Source of the DNA: Ruegeria arenilitoris
GTDB lineage: Bacteria; Pseudomonadota; Alphaproteobacteria; Rhodobacterales; Rhodobacteraceae
Direction: 5' to 3'
Length of the DNA stretch: 64,000 nucleotides
Assembly (NCBI RefSeq): GCF_013032445.1
Contig: NZ_WQCA01000001.1
Coordinates: 422,610 to 486,609 of the forward strand
Position numbers and translations under genes: made by a program
Shown here: one piece after another, positions 8,983-17,411 of the stretch
How the letters are laid out: each line of letters opens with the position of its first letter
How positions within the stretch are numbered: the first letter of the stretch is position 1
Notes under the pieces: generated by a model
Seen by the model: only the letters and a program-made list of their open reading frames with translations
Told to the model about the DNA's origin: nothing
Database searches by the model: none

Positions 8983-9721
8983 TCTGACCCTGATCGGTAT
9001 CGGCACAGGCAACCCGGATCACGTGACTTTTCAGGGCGCGCAGGCGATCCGTGATGCGGACCTGATCCTGATCCCCCGTAAGGGCGAGAACAAGGCTGAC
9101 TTGGCCGGGTTGAGGGAAGAGATCATCGGCACCGTAACCGACACGCCGACGCAGATCGCCTATTTCGACATCCCGAAGCGTCGCTCGGACGATGGGTACC
9201 TGCGCGGTGTGGATGAATGGCACGACGCGATTGCCCTGCGCTGGCACGAGGCGATCCAGGCCCATCCAGAGGCGCAACATGTAGCACTACTAATCTGGGG
9301 CGACCCATCGCTATACGACAGCTCGCTGCGGATCGCCTCGCGGCTGGATCCGCAGCCGAAAACCCGAGTGATCCCCGGCATCACGGCGCTGCAGGCGCTG
9401 ACGGCGGCCCATGCGATTCCGATCAACGATTTGGGCGCGCCTTATGTCGTCACCACTGGGCGGCGTATTCGGGATGAAGGTTGGCCGGTAAACGCCTCGA
9501 AAGTAGCGGTTATGCTGGACGGTGAATGCTCGTTCCAAGACCTTAAGATGCAGGACTATGACATCTGGTGGGGCGCCTATGTGGGTATGAAAGAGGAACT
9601 TCTGATCAAGGGACCTCTGACTGACGTGGCGCAGCAGATTCTGGATACCCGCGCCAGCGCTCGTGCCGATCATGGCTGGATCATGGATATCTATCTGCTG
9701 CAAAAACGCACGGAATTGTGA
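8975..9721 (+). CDS. cobF: Precorrin-6A synthase (deacetylating) CobF
   Basis: Methylates precorrin-5 at C-1 with loss of acetate, giving precorrin-6A, the CobK substrate; specific to the aerobic pathway. 248 residues: LIGIGTGNPDHVTFQGAQAI at the N-terminus, LLIWGDPSLYDSSLRIA near residue 105, VIPGITALQALTAAHAIPIN near residue 130 and WWGAYVGMKEE. The ATG at 8975 overlaps the end of cobA by 8 bases; an upstream in-frame codon at 8951 lies within cobA. Last gene of the corrin-ring run. Confidence 0.94.
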   Translation: MYDLTLIGIGTGNPDHVTFQGAQAIRDADLILIPRKGENKADLAGLREEIIGTVTDTPTQIAYFDIPKRRSDDGYLRGVDEWHDAIALRWHEAIQAHPEAQHVALLIWGDPSLYDSSLRIASRLDPQPKTRVIPGITALQALTAAHAIPINDLGAPYVVTTGRRIRDEGWPVNASKVAVMLDGECSFQDLKMQDYDIWWGAYVGMKEELLIKGPLTDVAQQILDTRASARADHGWIMDIYLLQKRTEL

Positions 9722-9782
9722 GTGCGCCGCAGGCCGTTCTCTGTCACCAATAAAACCAGTCATGATGCCGGAGGTGACAAGA

Positions 9783-10241
9783 ATGCGTGTTCTATGGGCT
9801 TTGCTTTGCTGTCTGACGCTGCCCGCCTGGGCCGAAGAACCTCTGGTCGGCTGGGCGGTTTATCATACCGACAAAAGCTATGAAGACCTCGTGGCCGACA
9901 CCAGGGCTGCGGTTAAAGAAAACGGGTTGATCGTGGTTACGCAGGCAGGGCCGACCAAGGCCGCGGCCGCGCGGGGCATCATCATTCCTGGCAATCTGGT
10001 GATCGGAGCCTTTAACAACGACTATGCGGTGCGCGTGTTGGAAACCTCGGTCCGGGCGATGATCGAGGCCCCGATCCGGTTCTACATCACTGAAAACGAG
10101 GACGGGACTGCAACCCTGTCCTACAAAACGCCCAGCTTTGTGTTTGCGCCGTACGTCTATGACGGTGGCGAACCGCTGAGTGACATCGCCGCCGAACTTG
10201 ACACAAAGTTTCAGGCGGTGGCGGAAACGGCAGTCAAATAG
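9783..10241 (+). CDS. Secreted DUF302 domain protein
   Basis: 152 residues with a clear Sec signal peptide (MRVLWALLCCLTLPAWA, likely cleaved after AWA-E), then one DUF302 domain with the typical GLIVVTQAGPTKAAAARG, VIGAFNNDYAVRVLE and IRFYITENEDGTATLSY blocks. The function of DUF302 is unknown to me; the export signal suggests a periplasmic protein. The start at 9783 follows GGAGGTGACAAGA; upstream in-frame codons would bury the signal peptide. It begins 61 bases after cobF on the same strand, so it could be read through from the cob operon, but the gap is larger than any between same-strand cob genes. Confidence 0.8.
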   Translation: MRVLWALLCCLTLPAWAEEPLVGWAVYHTDKSYEDLVADTRAAVKENGLIVVTQAGPTKAAAARGIIIPGNLVIGAFNNDYAVRVLETSVRAMIEAPIRFYITENEDGTATLSYKTPSFVFAPYVYDGGEPLSDIAAELDTKFQAVAETAVK

Positions 10242-10319
10242 TCACACTGACGTGAACCCGCTTGCGTCCGGGCGCGTCCTCCGCAATCTCCTATGAAACA
10301 AGATTTCGGAGCTTGACTG

Positions 10320-11939
10320 ATGCAGGACCTGTCCCCCCGTGCGGCTGACCTTTTGGCACAACGTCTCTATGAGGCGGGATGCCGCCACGCCTTTGGCATG
10401 CCGGGCGGAGAAGTTCTGACGCTGGTGGATGCGCTGGAACAGGCGGGGATCACCTTTCACCTGACCAAACACGAAAACGCCGCCGGGTTCATGGCTGAGG
10501 CCGTGCATCACCGCGACGGCGCGCCCGCGATTCTGGTCGCCACTCTCGGCCCCGGCGCAATGAACGGAATCAACGTGGTGGCCAACGCGCTACAGGACCG
10601 GGTCCCGATGATAGTGCTGACCGGCTGCGTGGATGCGGATGAAGCGCTGACCTATACCCATCAGGTAATGGATCATGCCCAAGTTTATCACTCGATCACA
10701 AAGGGGACGTTTACCCTGACCGCGCAAGGGGCTGATATCGTCGCTGACAAGGCGGTATCGCTGGCCAACCAGCCTCGCCCGGGTCCGGTGCATATTGACG
10801 TGCCGATTTCGGTCGCGGATACGCGCGTGTCCGGCGTCAAACGCCGTCGCCTCACCAAACCCGCCGCCGTCGCGCCCGAGGGGAATTGCGTTGAAAAAGC
10901 CCGCCGCTGGGTGTCCGAAGCCGAACGCCCCATCGCCATTGTGGGTCTGGACGTGCTTTATGACGACTCGCGCAATGTCGTGCAGGCTTTTCTGGAGCAT
11001 TTCAACATTCCTTTCGTGACCACCTATAAAGCCAAGGGTGTGGTCCCCGAAGATCACCCCCTGTGTCTGGGGGGCGCCGGTTTGTCACCGCTGGCCGACA
11101 AACATCTGGTGCCGCTAGTCGAACAATCCGATCTGGTGCTGTGCCTCGGCTATGACCCTATCGAGATGCGCCCCGGCTGGCGCGAGATCTGGGACCCCGA
11201 GGAAAAGCGCGTGATCGATATCTCTGCTGTGGTCAATGACCACTACATGCATCAGGCCGGGTTGAACCTGGTCGCCCATACCGGCGCCACGCTGGAGGCC
11301 ATCGCAAAGGGCAACCCCGCCCGCGCGACATGGCCGGGTGGTGAACCCGCCCAGGCCAAGGCTGCCTTGGCGCGGGCCTTCCCCACTGATGACGACTGGG
11401 GACCTGCCGCTGTAATAGCTGAGACCCGCGCCACCCTGCCCGCTGAAACACTGGCCACCGCCGATAGCGGCGCGCATCGTATCATGCTGAGCCAGATGTG
11501 GGACTGCCAGGAGGAACGCGGGCTGATCCAGTCTTCGGCGCTGTGCACAATGGGCTGCGCGGTGCCGATGGCAATTGGCCTGAAATTGGCTGAACCGGAC
11601 CGCCCGGCGATCAGCTTCTCGGGCGATGCTGGGTTCCTGATGGTGGCCGGAGAGCTGTCGACTGCCGCTGAAATGGGCGGCAACCCGATCTTTCTGATCT
11701 TTGTCGATGCCAGCCTTGCGCTGATCGAGTTGAAACAGCGGCAGCGGCAGATGGGTAATATGGGCGTAGACTTCGACCGTCACGACTTTGCCGCCATGGG
11801 CCGGGCCTTTGGAGGTAACGGCCATACTGTCCGCAATCGGCAGGAACTGCGCGCCGCTCTTGATGCCGCCGTCAAGGCCGATACATTCACCGTGATCGCC
11901 GCCGAAATTGACCGTGGAGGCTATGATGGCCGTATCTGA
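10320..11939 (+). CDS. Thiamine-diphosphate enzyme, acetolactate-synthase-like
   Basis: 539 residues of the acetolactate synthase/benzoylformate decarboxylase superfamily. The N-terminal PYR domain has the catalytic Glu52 in LTKHENAAGFMAE and the LGPGAMNGINVVANA stretch. A central FAD/nucleotide-type domain lies at about 190-330. The C-terminal PP domain holds the Mg-ThDP loop starting at Asp436 (SGDAGFLMVAGELSTA); after it, where many members have NN, this protein reads VDASLALIE. The substrate cannot be read from sequence; it is not close to oxalyl-CoA decarboxylase or sulfoacetaldehyde acetyltransferase as I know them. The next gene, a CoA-transferase, overlaps its end by 14 bases, suggesting joint action on the same carbon skeleton. 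Confidence 0.82.
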   Translation: MQDLSPRAADLLAQRLYEAGCRHAFGMPGGEVLTLVDALEQAGITFHLTKHENAAGFMAEAVHHRDGAPAILVATLGPGAMNGINVVANALQDRVPMIVLTGCVDADEALTYTHQVMDHAQVYHSITKGTFTLTAQGADIVADKAVSLANQPRPGPVHIDVPISVADTRVSGVKRRRLTKPAAVAPEGNCVEKARRWVSEAERPIAIVGLDVLYDDSRNVVQAFLEHFNIPFVTTYKAKGVVPEDHPLCLGGAGLSPLADKHLVPLVEQSDLVLCLGYDPIEMRPGWREIWDPEEKRVIDISAVVNDHYMHQAGLNLVAHTGATLEAIAKGNPARATWPGGEPAQAKAALARAFPTDDDWGPAAVIAETRATLPAETLATADSGAHRIMLSQMWDCQEERGLIQSSALCTMGCAVPMAIGLKLAEPDRPAISFSGDAGFLMVAGELSTAAEMGGNPIFLIFVDASLALIELKQRQRQMGNMGVDFDRHDFAAMGRAFGGNGHTVRNRQELRAALDAAVKADTFTVIAAEIDRGGYDGRI

Positions 11940-13110
11940 AGGACCGCTGAAGGGCGTCAAAGTGCTGGACCTCAGCCGCATTCTGGCCGGACCGACCTGC
12001 ACGCAATTGCTGGGCGACCTGGGCGCCAGCGTTATCAAGATCGAAAACCCGGCGACGGGCGGTGACGATACGCGGCAATGGGGCCCTCCGTACGTCGAAG
12101 ACGCTGACGGCAACCGCTCGGATTTGAGCGCCTATTTCATGTCAACCAACCGCAACAAGAAATCGGTGGCCATCGACATCACAACGGCTGAGGGTCAGGC
12201 GCAGATCAAACGACTGGCCTCGCACGCGGACATCTTGGTCGAGAATTTCAAACCCGGTTGCTTGGCGAAATACGGGCTGGATTACGCGACCCTGTCGCAG
12301 GAATTTCCCAGCCTCGTTTATTGCTCGATCTCGGGATACGGCCAGACCGGGCCGAACGCATCCAAACCCGGTTATGATCTGATGGCACAGGGCTATGGCG
12401 GGATCATGTCACTGACTGGAGATCCCGAAGGTGCCCCGATGAAGGTAGGCGTCGGCATCTCCGACGTGATGTGCGGTATGTATGCAACCGTCGGTATTCT
12501 GGCCGCGCTGCGCCATCGCGATCAGAACGGAGAAGGCCAGCAGATCGACCTGTCGCTGGTCGATACGCAAGTGTCCTGGCTGATCAATGAAGGTGTAAAT
12601 TACCTGACCTCGGGCGAAGTGCCCCAACGGCGCGGCAACGGTCATCCCAATATTGTGCCCTATGACGTTTATGAAACCGCCGATGGTCACGTCATTCTGG
12701 CCGTGGGAAATGACGGCCAATTCCGCCGCTTTTGCGATTTCATCGGTCACCCGGAGCTTGCCGACGATCCACGCTTTGCCACCAACCCGGCACGACTGGA
12801 AAACCGTGACGCCCTGAACGCGGTGCTTCGTCCGGCGGTACGGACCTATGCCACTGCCATGGTCATCGCCGAGCTTGAAACGCGCAAGGTGCCGGTTGGT
12901 CCCGTGCAAACGCTGGACCAGGTTTTCGCAACGGATCAGGTCGCTGCACGGCAAATGCAGATCGCCATGCGGGCTGCCCCGGGCGAGGTGCAATTAATTG
13001 GGAATCCGCTGAAGCTGTCGCGCACTCCTGTAACATATCGCAGTGCGCCGCCCGTATTTGGGGCGGACACTCAGAGCGTTCTGGACGCTGAAAATCCATT
13101 CGAAGATTGA
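11926..13110 (+). CDS. CaiB/BaiF (class III) CoA-transferase
   Basis: 394 residues; moves CoA between carboxylic acids through an aspartyl thioester. The catalytic residue is Asp151 in KPGYDLMAQGYGG, and the N-terminal LDLSRILAGPTCTQLLGDLGA plus VENFKPGCLAKYGLDY are family signatures. The start at 11926 (second of two adjacent ATGs) is chosen because GGAGG ends five bases before it; the ATG at 11923 is too close. It is coupled to the preceding ThDP enzyme and followed by a terminator, so the two form a bicistronic unit. The acid activated is unknown; formyl-CoA:oxalate CoA-transferase is one member of the family but there is no specific support for it here. Confidence 0.86.
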   Translation: MAVSEGPLKGVKVLDLSRILAGPTCTQLLGDLGASVIKIENPATGGDDTRQWGPPYVEDADGNRSDLSAYFMSTNRNKKSVAIDITTAEGQAQIKRLASHADILVENFKPGCLAKYGLDYATLSQEFPSLVYCSISGYGQTGPNASKPGYDLMAQGYGGIMSLTGDPEGAPMKVGVGISDVMCGMYATVGILAALRHRDQNGEGQQIDLSLVDTQVSWLINEGVNYLTSGEVPQRRGNGHPNIVPYDVYETADGHVILAVGNDGQFRRFCDFIGHPELADDPRFATNPARLENRDALNAVLRPAVRTYATAMVIAELETRKVPVGPVQTLDQVFATDQVAARQMQIAMRAAPGEVQLIGNPLKLSRTPVTYRSAPPVFGADTQSVLDAENPFED

Positions 13111-13129
13111 AACACAGTGCCCGTTTCGG

Positions 13130-13171
13130 CGGCATGTTGCTGAAACATGCCGTTGAATCGGCGGTTTTTTT
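13130..13171 (+). terminator. Rho-independent terminator after the CoA-transferase gene
   Basis: A 9-bp perfect stem CGGCATGTT / AACATGCCG with a 5-base loop (13130-13152) is followed, after a short GC-rich stretch, by seven T residues at 13165-13171. The T-run is 12 bases from the stem, so a shorter GCCG/CGGC stem just ahead of it may be the functional one. Confidence 0.6.
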
Positions 13172-13291
13172 CACGTTTTCCACACACGGCATTTCACCAA
13201 TTCGAGAGCAGCGGCGATACTGATACGACGCCGCCAAAGTCTCTGCTAAATCAAATATTGTAGAAATTCATAATTGGATCGGACCTTACGC

Positions 13292-14662
13292 ATGAAACAA
13301 GATGTTTTCGGACAGATGAACACCCTCAGCCAGCCCGCAAGCGTCGAGGCGTGGAATGGTGTTCTGCTTGGCTTCATGGCGCATTCGGCCACAACGCCAC
13401 AGCATCTGGGTAAAGTGCTGGAGCTTGAGCCTGACTTTGCGCTGGGTCATGCGATCAAAGGTCTGTTCATGGTTTTGCTGGGTCGGCGTGAGATGACGGC
13501 GGTCGCGGTTGAGGCTTTAACGGCTGCAAATACCGCCAAGGAACGGCAACCCGTTTCCGCGCGCGAGCAGTTGTATATCGATGCGCTGGGTCTGTATCTG
13601 GCCGACCTGCCTTCGCAGGCTATTCAGAAATTCGAGGAGATTCTACGCGCCCATCCGCAGGACACGCTGGCGATGAAGCTCAGCCACGCAACACGGTTTG
13701 TTCTGGGCGACGCGGCGGGTATGCGACGGTCCATTGAACGGGTCATGCCGGCTTACGCACCCGATCATCCCGGACGCGGCTACCTGCTGGGCTGTCATTC
13801 CTTCGCACTGGAGGAAACCGGCGCCTACGAGAAAGCCGAGATTGCCGGACGTCAGGCGCTGTGGATGGTTTCCGACGACGCTTGGGGCCTGCACGCAGTG
13901 GCGCATGTACATGAGATGACGGGTAACGCGCAGCTGGGGCTGGATTGGTTGGCCGGTCGCGAGGATGCTTGGACCCACTGTAACAACTTCCGTTATCACG
14001 TCTGGTGGCACAAGGCGCTGATGCATCTGGATCTGGGTCAGGTCGATCAGGTGATGGAGCTGTATGACAACTACATCCGTCAGGACAAAACCGACGATTA
14101 CCGCGATATTTCGAACGCGACCTCGTTGCTGTCGCGGCTGGAACTGGAAGGCGTCGATGTTGGCAACCGCTGGGAAGAGCTGGCCGATCTCAGCGCCGCC
14201 CGGACCGAGGATGGCTGTCTGATCTTTGCCGATCTGCACTACCTTCTGGCCCTGACCGGCGACAACCGCACCGACGCGACCAATAAAATACTGAGCCGCA
14301 TCCAGAAGGACGCGCAGCGCAATCAGGGGGACACCCCGATCCGCATGTCCGATCCGGGCATTGCAGCCGCCAAAGGGCTCGAGGCCTTTGGTGACGGTCT
14401 CTATGGCCAAGCCTTCGACTTTTTGTCGAGCGCCCGAAATGGTATGCAACTGGCAGGTGGCAGCCACGCCCAACGTGATGTATTCGAGCGCATCACAATT
14501 GATTCCGGTCTGCGCGCGGGCCGTCTGGATGCTGTCGAGCACATCCTGGACGATCGCCGAGCCAAACGCGCCGGCGGAGAAGACAATTACGCCTTGGCGC
14601 GCCGCGCATTGATAGACGCGGCCCGCGATGACCGAGACGCACAAAGCGTGCCGGCTGAATAA
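13292..14662 (+). CDS. TTC38-like tetratricopeptide repeat protein
   Basis: 456 residues, all helical repeats, no signal peptide or membrane segment. It resembles the family named after eukaryotic TTC38: an N-terminal SVEAWNGVLLGFMAHSATTP, then LELEPDFALGHAIKGLFMVLLG, a REQLYIDAL block, HPQDTLAMKLSHATRFVLGD, GYLLGCHSFALEETGAYEKAE and the family-typical WGLHAVAHVHEMTGNAQLGLDWL with FRYHVWWHKALMHLDLG. The biochemical function is unknown. The ATG at 13292 is preferred over an in-frame TTG at 13274. It lies 35 bases upstream of opgC on the same strand and may be co-transcribed with the glucan genes. Confidence 0.8.
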   Translation: MKQDVFGQMNTLSQPASVEAWNGVLLGFMAHSATTPQHLGKVLELEPDFALGHAIKGLFMVLLGRREMTAVAVEALTAANTAKERQPVSAREQLYIDALGLYLADLPSQAIQKFEEILRAHPQDTLAMKLSHATRFVLGDAAGMRRSIERVMPAYAPDHPGRGYLLGCHSFALEETGAYEKAEIAGRQALWMVSDDAWGLHAVAHVHEMTGNAQLGLDWLAGREDAWTHCNNFRYHVWWHKALMHLDLGQVDQVMELYDNYIRQDKTDDYRDISNATSLLSRLELEGVDVGNRWEELADLSAARTEDGCLIFADLHYLLALTGDNRTDATNKILSRIQKDAQRNQGDTPIRMSDPGIAAAKGLEAFGDGLYGQAFDFLSSARNGMQLAGGSHAQRDVFERITIDSGLRAGRLDAVEHILDDRRAKRAGGEDNYALARRALIDAARDDRDAQSVPAE

Positions 14663-14697
14663 CAAAACAAAAAAAGACCAAGAAGGACAGAATACGT

Positions 14698-15915
14698 ATG
14701 GCGACAGCTTCGCCCGCTTCTGATTTTGCGCCTGTGGCGGCCTCGACCTCTGCCCCTGCGCGCACGCGCGACCCGCGGCTGGATTTCTATCGCGGCATCG
14801 CGATGTTCATCATCCTGATCGCTCATATTCCGAATGACCCATGGGCCAAGTGGATTCCCGCACGGTTTGGGTTCTCTGACGCGACCGAGATTTTCGTGTT
14901 CTGCTCGGGCATGGCATCGGCCATCGCATTCGGCGGCGCGTTTCTGCGCAAAGGCTGGTGGATGGGCACGGCCCGTGTCGTCTTCCGAATCTGGCAGGTC
15001 TACTGGGCGCACATAGCGCTGTTCTTCTTTGTCGCCATGTCCATGGCGGCGCTGGATCAGAGCGGGATGTTCGAAAAGAGCTATATCTCGTCGCTGAACC
15101 TGCAGCATTTCTTCAACGACCCGGCGCCACAGATTGTTGGGATATTCACGCTTACTTACGTCCCGAACTATTTCGACATCCTGCCGATGTATCTGGTGGT
15201 GCTGGCGATGATGCCGCTGGTAATGGGCCTGTCCCGGATCGGATTTTGGGCAGTTGCCGTGGCCTCGGTCACGCTGTGGCTGGTGGCGCAGACCGATGTT
15301 CTGGACCTACCTGCCGAGCCATGGTCGGACCGTCAGTGGTTTTTCAATCCATTCGGCTGGCAGTTACTGTTCTTCACCGGGTTCGCTTTCATGCGCGGCT
15401 GGATCCCGGCGCCTCCGGTGTCGAAGACGTTGATCTGGGCAGCGGCTTTGTTCCTGGTTTTCTCGATGCCGTTTGGTTCGTGGAAAGTGTTTACCTGGAT
15501 CAATGCAGCAGCCCCTGATCTGGCGGATGAAATCCGCAAGGTCTGGCCGGTTACCAAGGAACTCCGCGACAAGACAGACTTTGGCCTGTTCCGTTACCTG
15601 CACTTCCTGTCGCTGGCCTATCTGGGCTGGGTCATCGCTGGTGAGCGTGGGCACCGCCTGATCGCCACCGGGCACGGTGCCGCTGCCAAAGTCTGGCAGT
15701 TCCTGCTGACCGTGATCACCAAGGTCGGGCAGCAATCGCTGGCAGTGTTCGTATTTTCCATGGCAGCAGCACGACTTATCGGCGTCGGACTGGACGTCAG
15801 TGGGCGGGATGTTGCCAGTGTGTTCGTCGCTAACATGATTGGCTTTGCGATGATCATCGGCGTGGCCTACATGGCCGCTTGGTTCAAGTCACAACCTTGG
15901 AAGTCAAAGAAATGA
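14698..15915 (+). CDS. opgC: OpgC-type membrane acyltransferase for periplasmic glucans
   Basis: 405 residues, about ten hydrophobic segments; OpgC family (membrane acyltransferase 3-like) that adds succinyl or similar substituents to osmoregulated periplasmic glucans. The N-terminus has the family hallmark RDPRLDFYRGIAMFIILIAHIP followed by FSDATEIFVFCSGMASAIAFG, with the conserved His in LIAHIP and FRIWQVYWAHI. The Ala/Ser/Pro-rich first 24 residues look like a cytoplasmic tail. The overlap of its stop with opgG (ATGA) puts it in one operon with opgG and opgH. Confidence 0.88.
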   Translation: MATASPASDFAPVAASTSAPARTRDPRLDFYRGIAMFIILIAHIPNDPWAKWIPARFGFSDATEIFVFCSGMASAIAFGGAFLRKGWWMGTARVVFRIWQVYWAHIALFFFVAMSMAALDQSGMFEKSYISSLNLQHFFNDPAPQIVGIFTLTYVPNYFDILPMYLVVLAMMPLVMGLSRIGFWAVAVASVTLWLVAQTDVLDLPAEPWSDRQWFFNPFGWQLLFFTGFAFMRGWIPAPPVSKTLIWAAALFLVFSMPFGSWKVFTWINAAAPDLADEIRKVWPVTKELRDKTDFGLFRYLHFLSLAYLGWVIAGERGHRLIATGHGAAAKVWQFLLTVITKVGQQSLAVFVFSMAAARLIGVGLDVSGRDVASVFVANMIGFAMIIGVAYMAAWFKSQPWKSKK

Positions 15916-17411
15916 ATTTTACACGCCGCGCATTTTTGGCCTCGACTTCGGCGCTTGCCTTTGCGCCTGCTACCTTTGCCACCGGTGGGGAAACCCCGTT
16001 TGACCGTAACGACGTCATTGCCATGGCACGGGAACTGGCCAGCCAGCCATATGCCGAGCGCGAGATGGTGCCGCAGGAGTGGCAGGATCTGACGTATCAG
16101 CAGTACCGCTCGATCCGGTTCCGTCTGGACCGCGCGCTGTGGTACGAGACCGAGACACCCTTCAACGTCGATTTCTTCACACCCGGCCTGTACTTTCCAC
16201 GCTCGGTCAAAGTGATGACGGTCGAAAACGGGATGGCCGCGCCCGTCGCCTTTGACCTTGGAATGTTCGACAAGTCCGAGGATGTGCCGGAATTACCGAT
16301 CGACGACACGCTGGGCTTTTCCGGCCTGCGCTTGCGCACCGAGATGCACCGTCCCGGTAAAACCGACGAGTTCTGCGTCTGGCAGGGGGCGAGCTATTTC
16401 CGTGCGATTGGCCTGCACGAGGTCTACGGCCTGTCGGCCCGCGGTCTGGCGCTGAAAACCGGCGACCCGGATGGTGAGGAGTTCCCTGAATTCATCCGCT
16501 TCTGGCTGGAGCGTCCCAAACCCGGCCAGCGCGACATGGTGGTTCACGCGTTGATGGACAGCCCCAGCGTCACCGGTGCCTATCGGTTCAACGTCACTGC
16601 AGGCGCGGATTGCGTGATGGATATCGAAGCCACCCTCTTCCCGCGCGAAGAGCTGACCCATGTCGGCATCGCACCCGGCACGTCCATGTTCCTGTTCGAC
16701 CAGACCAACCACAGCCGGTTCGACGACTTCCGTCCTGCCGTGCATGACAGCGACGGCCTGCTGATCCGGAACGGCGCCGGGGAAATTCTGTGGCGGCCAC
16801 TGGCAAATCCGACCCGCTTGCAGATTTCATCTTTCGTTGACACGAACCCGCGCGGCTTTGGTCTGATGCAGCGCAAGAGGCACTTCTCGGATTACGCAGA
16901 TCTTGAGGCGAACTATCACAAGCGCCCGAGCCTGTGGGTCGAACCCGGCTCGGATTGGGGCAAGGGCTCGGTCACACTGGTCGAAATCCCAGCCGATCAG
17001 GAAATCTACGACAATATCGTCGCCTATTGGCGTCCCGCCGAACCCTATGCTGCGGGTACCCAGGTGGACCTGAGCTATCGCCTGATCTGGGGCGAGGAAC
17101 CCCAGCGCACACCGATGCCGCGTGTGATCAACACAGCAATGGGGGAAAACACCTTTGGCGAAGGACGTCTGGCCGTCGTCGATTTTGAGGAAAGCGAGCT
17201 GTTCGACGACCCCGAGGCTATGACGATCTTTGTTGACTCACCCCATGCCGAAACCTCCGAGGGCGTTTTGCAACGCAACCCGGACACCGGCGGCCTGCGG
17301 CTGGCTTTCTCGTTCCAGCCGGGCGACCGCGACCATGTGGAGTTGCGCGCACAGTTGCTGAAAGACAAACAGCCGGCCTCTGAGGTCTGGCTATATCGTT
17401 GGACCGCATGA
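15912..17411 (+). CDS. opgG: Periplasmic glucan biosynthesis protein OpgG/OpgD
   Basis: 499 residues; a periplasmic beta-sandwich protein acting on the osmoregulated periplasmic glucan backbone. The N-terminus (MNFTRRAFLASTSALAFAPATFA) is a Tat-type signal with a twin Arg. The mature part has the family text DRNDVIAMARELASQPYAE, DLTYQQYRSIRF, FCVWQGASYFRAIG, GLSARGLALKTGDPDGEEFP and FDQTNHSRFDDFRPAVHDSDGL. Tat targeting is typical of OpgD and of many alphaproteobacterial OpgG proteins, so the G/D distinction is not certain; the symbol follows the opgG-opgH gene order. Starts inside the opgC stop and overlaps opgH. Confidence 0.9.
   Translation: MNFTRRAFLASTSALAFAPATFATGGETPFDRNDVIAMARELASQPYAEREMVPQEWQDLTYQQYRSIRFRLDRALWYETETPFNVDFFTPGLYFPRSVKVMTVENGMAAPVAFDLGMFDKSEDVPELPIDDTLGFSGLRLRTEMHRPGKTDEFCVWQGASYFRAIGLHEVYGLSARGLALKTGDPDGEEFPEFIRFWLERPKPGQRDMVVHALMDSPSVTGAYRFNVTAGADCVMDIEATLFPREELTHVGIAPGTSMFLFDQTNHSRFDDFRPAVHDSDGLLIRNGAGEILWRPLANPTRLQISSFVDTNPRGFGLMQRKRHFSDYADLEANYHKRPSLWVEPGSDWGKGSVTLVEIPADQEIYDNIVAYWRPAEPYAAGTQVDLSYRLIWGEEPQRTPMPRVINTAMGENTFGEGRLAVVDFEESELFDDPEAMTIFVDSPHAETSEGVLQRNPDTGGLRLAFSFQPGDRDHVELRAQLLKDKQPASEVWLYRWTA

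Noticed and set aside
1..9721. Cobalamin riboswitch for the cob genes
   Set aside because: No B12-box-like structure in the few intergenic bases; one could lie upstream of cobN outside the window.
11926..13110. Formyl-CoA:oxalate CoA-transferase with oxalyl-CoA decarboxylase upstream
   Set aside because: The gene pairing suggested it, but the ThDP protein's N-terminal text is acetolactate-synthase-like and does not match oxalyl-CoA decarboxylase as I know it.
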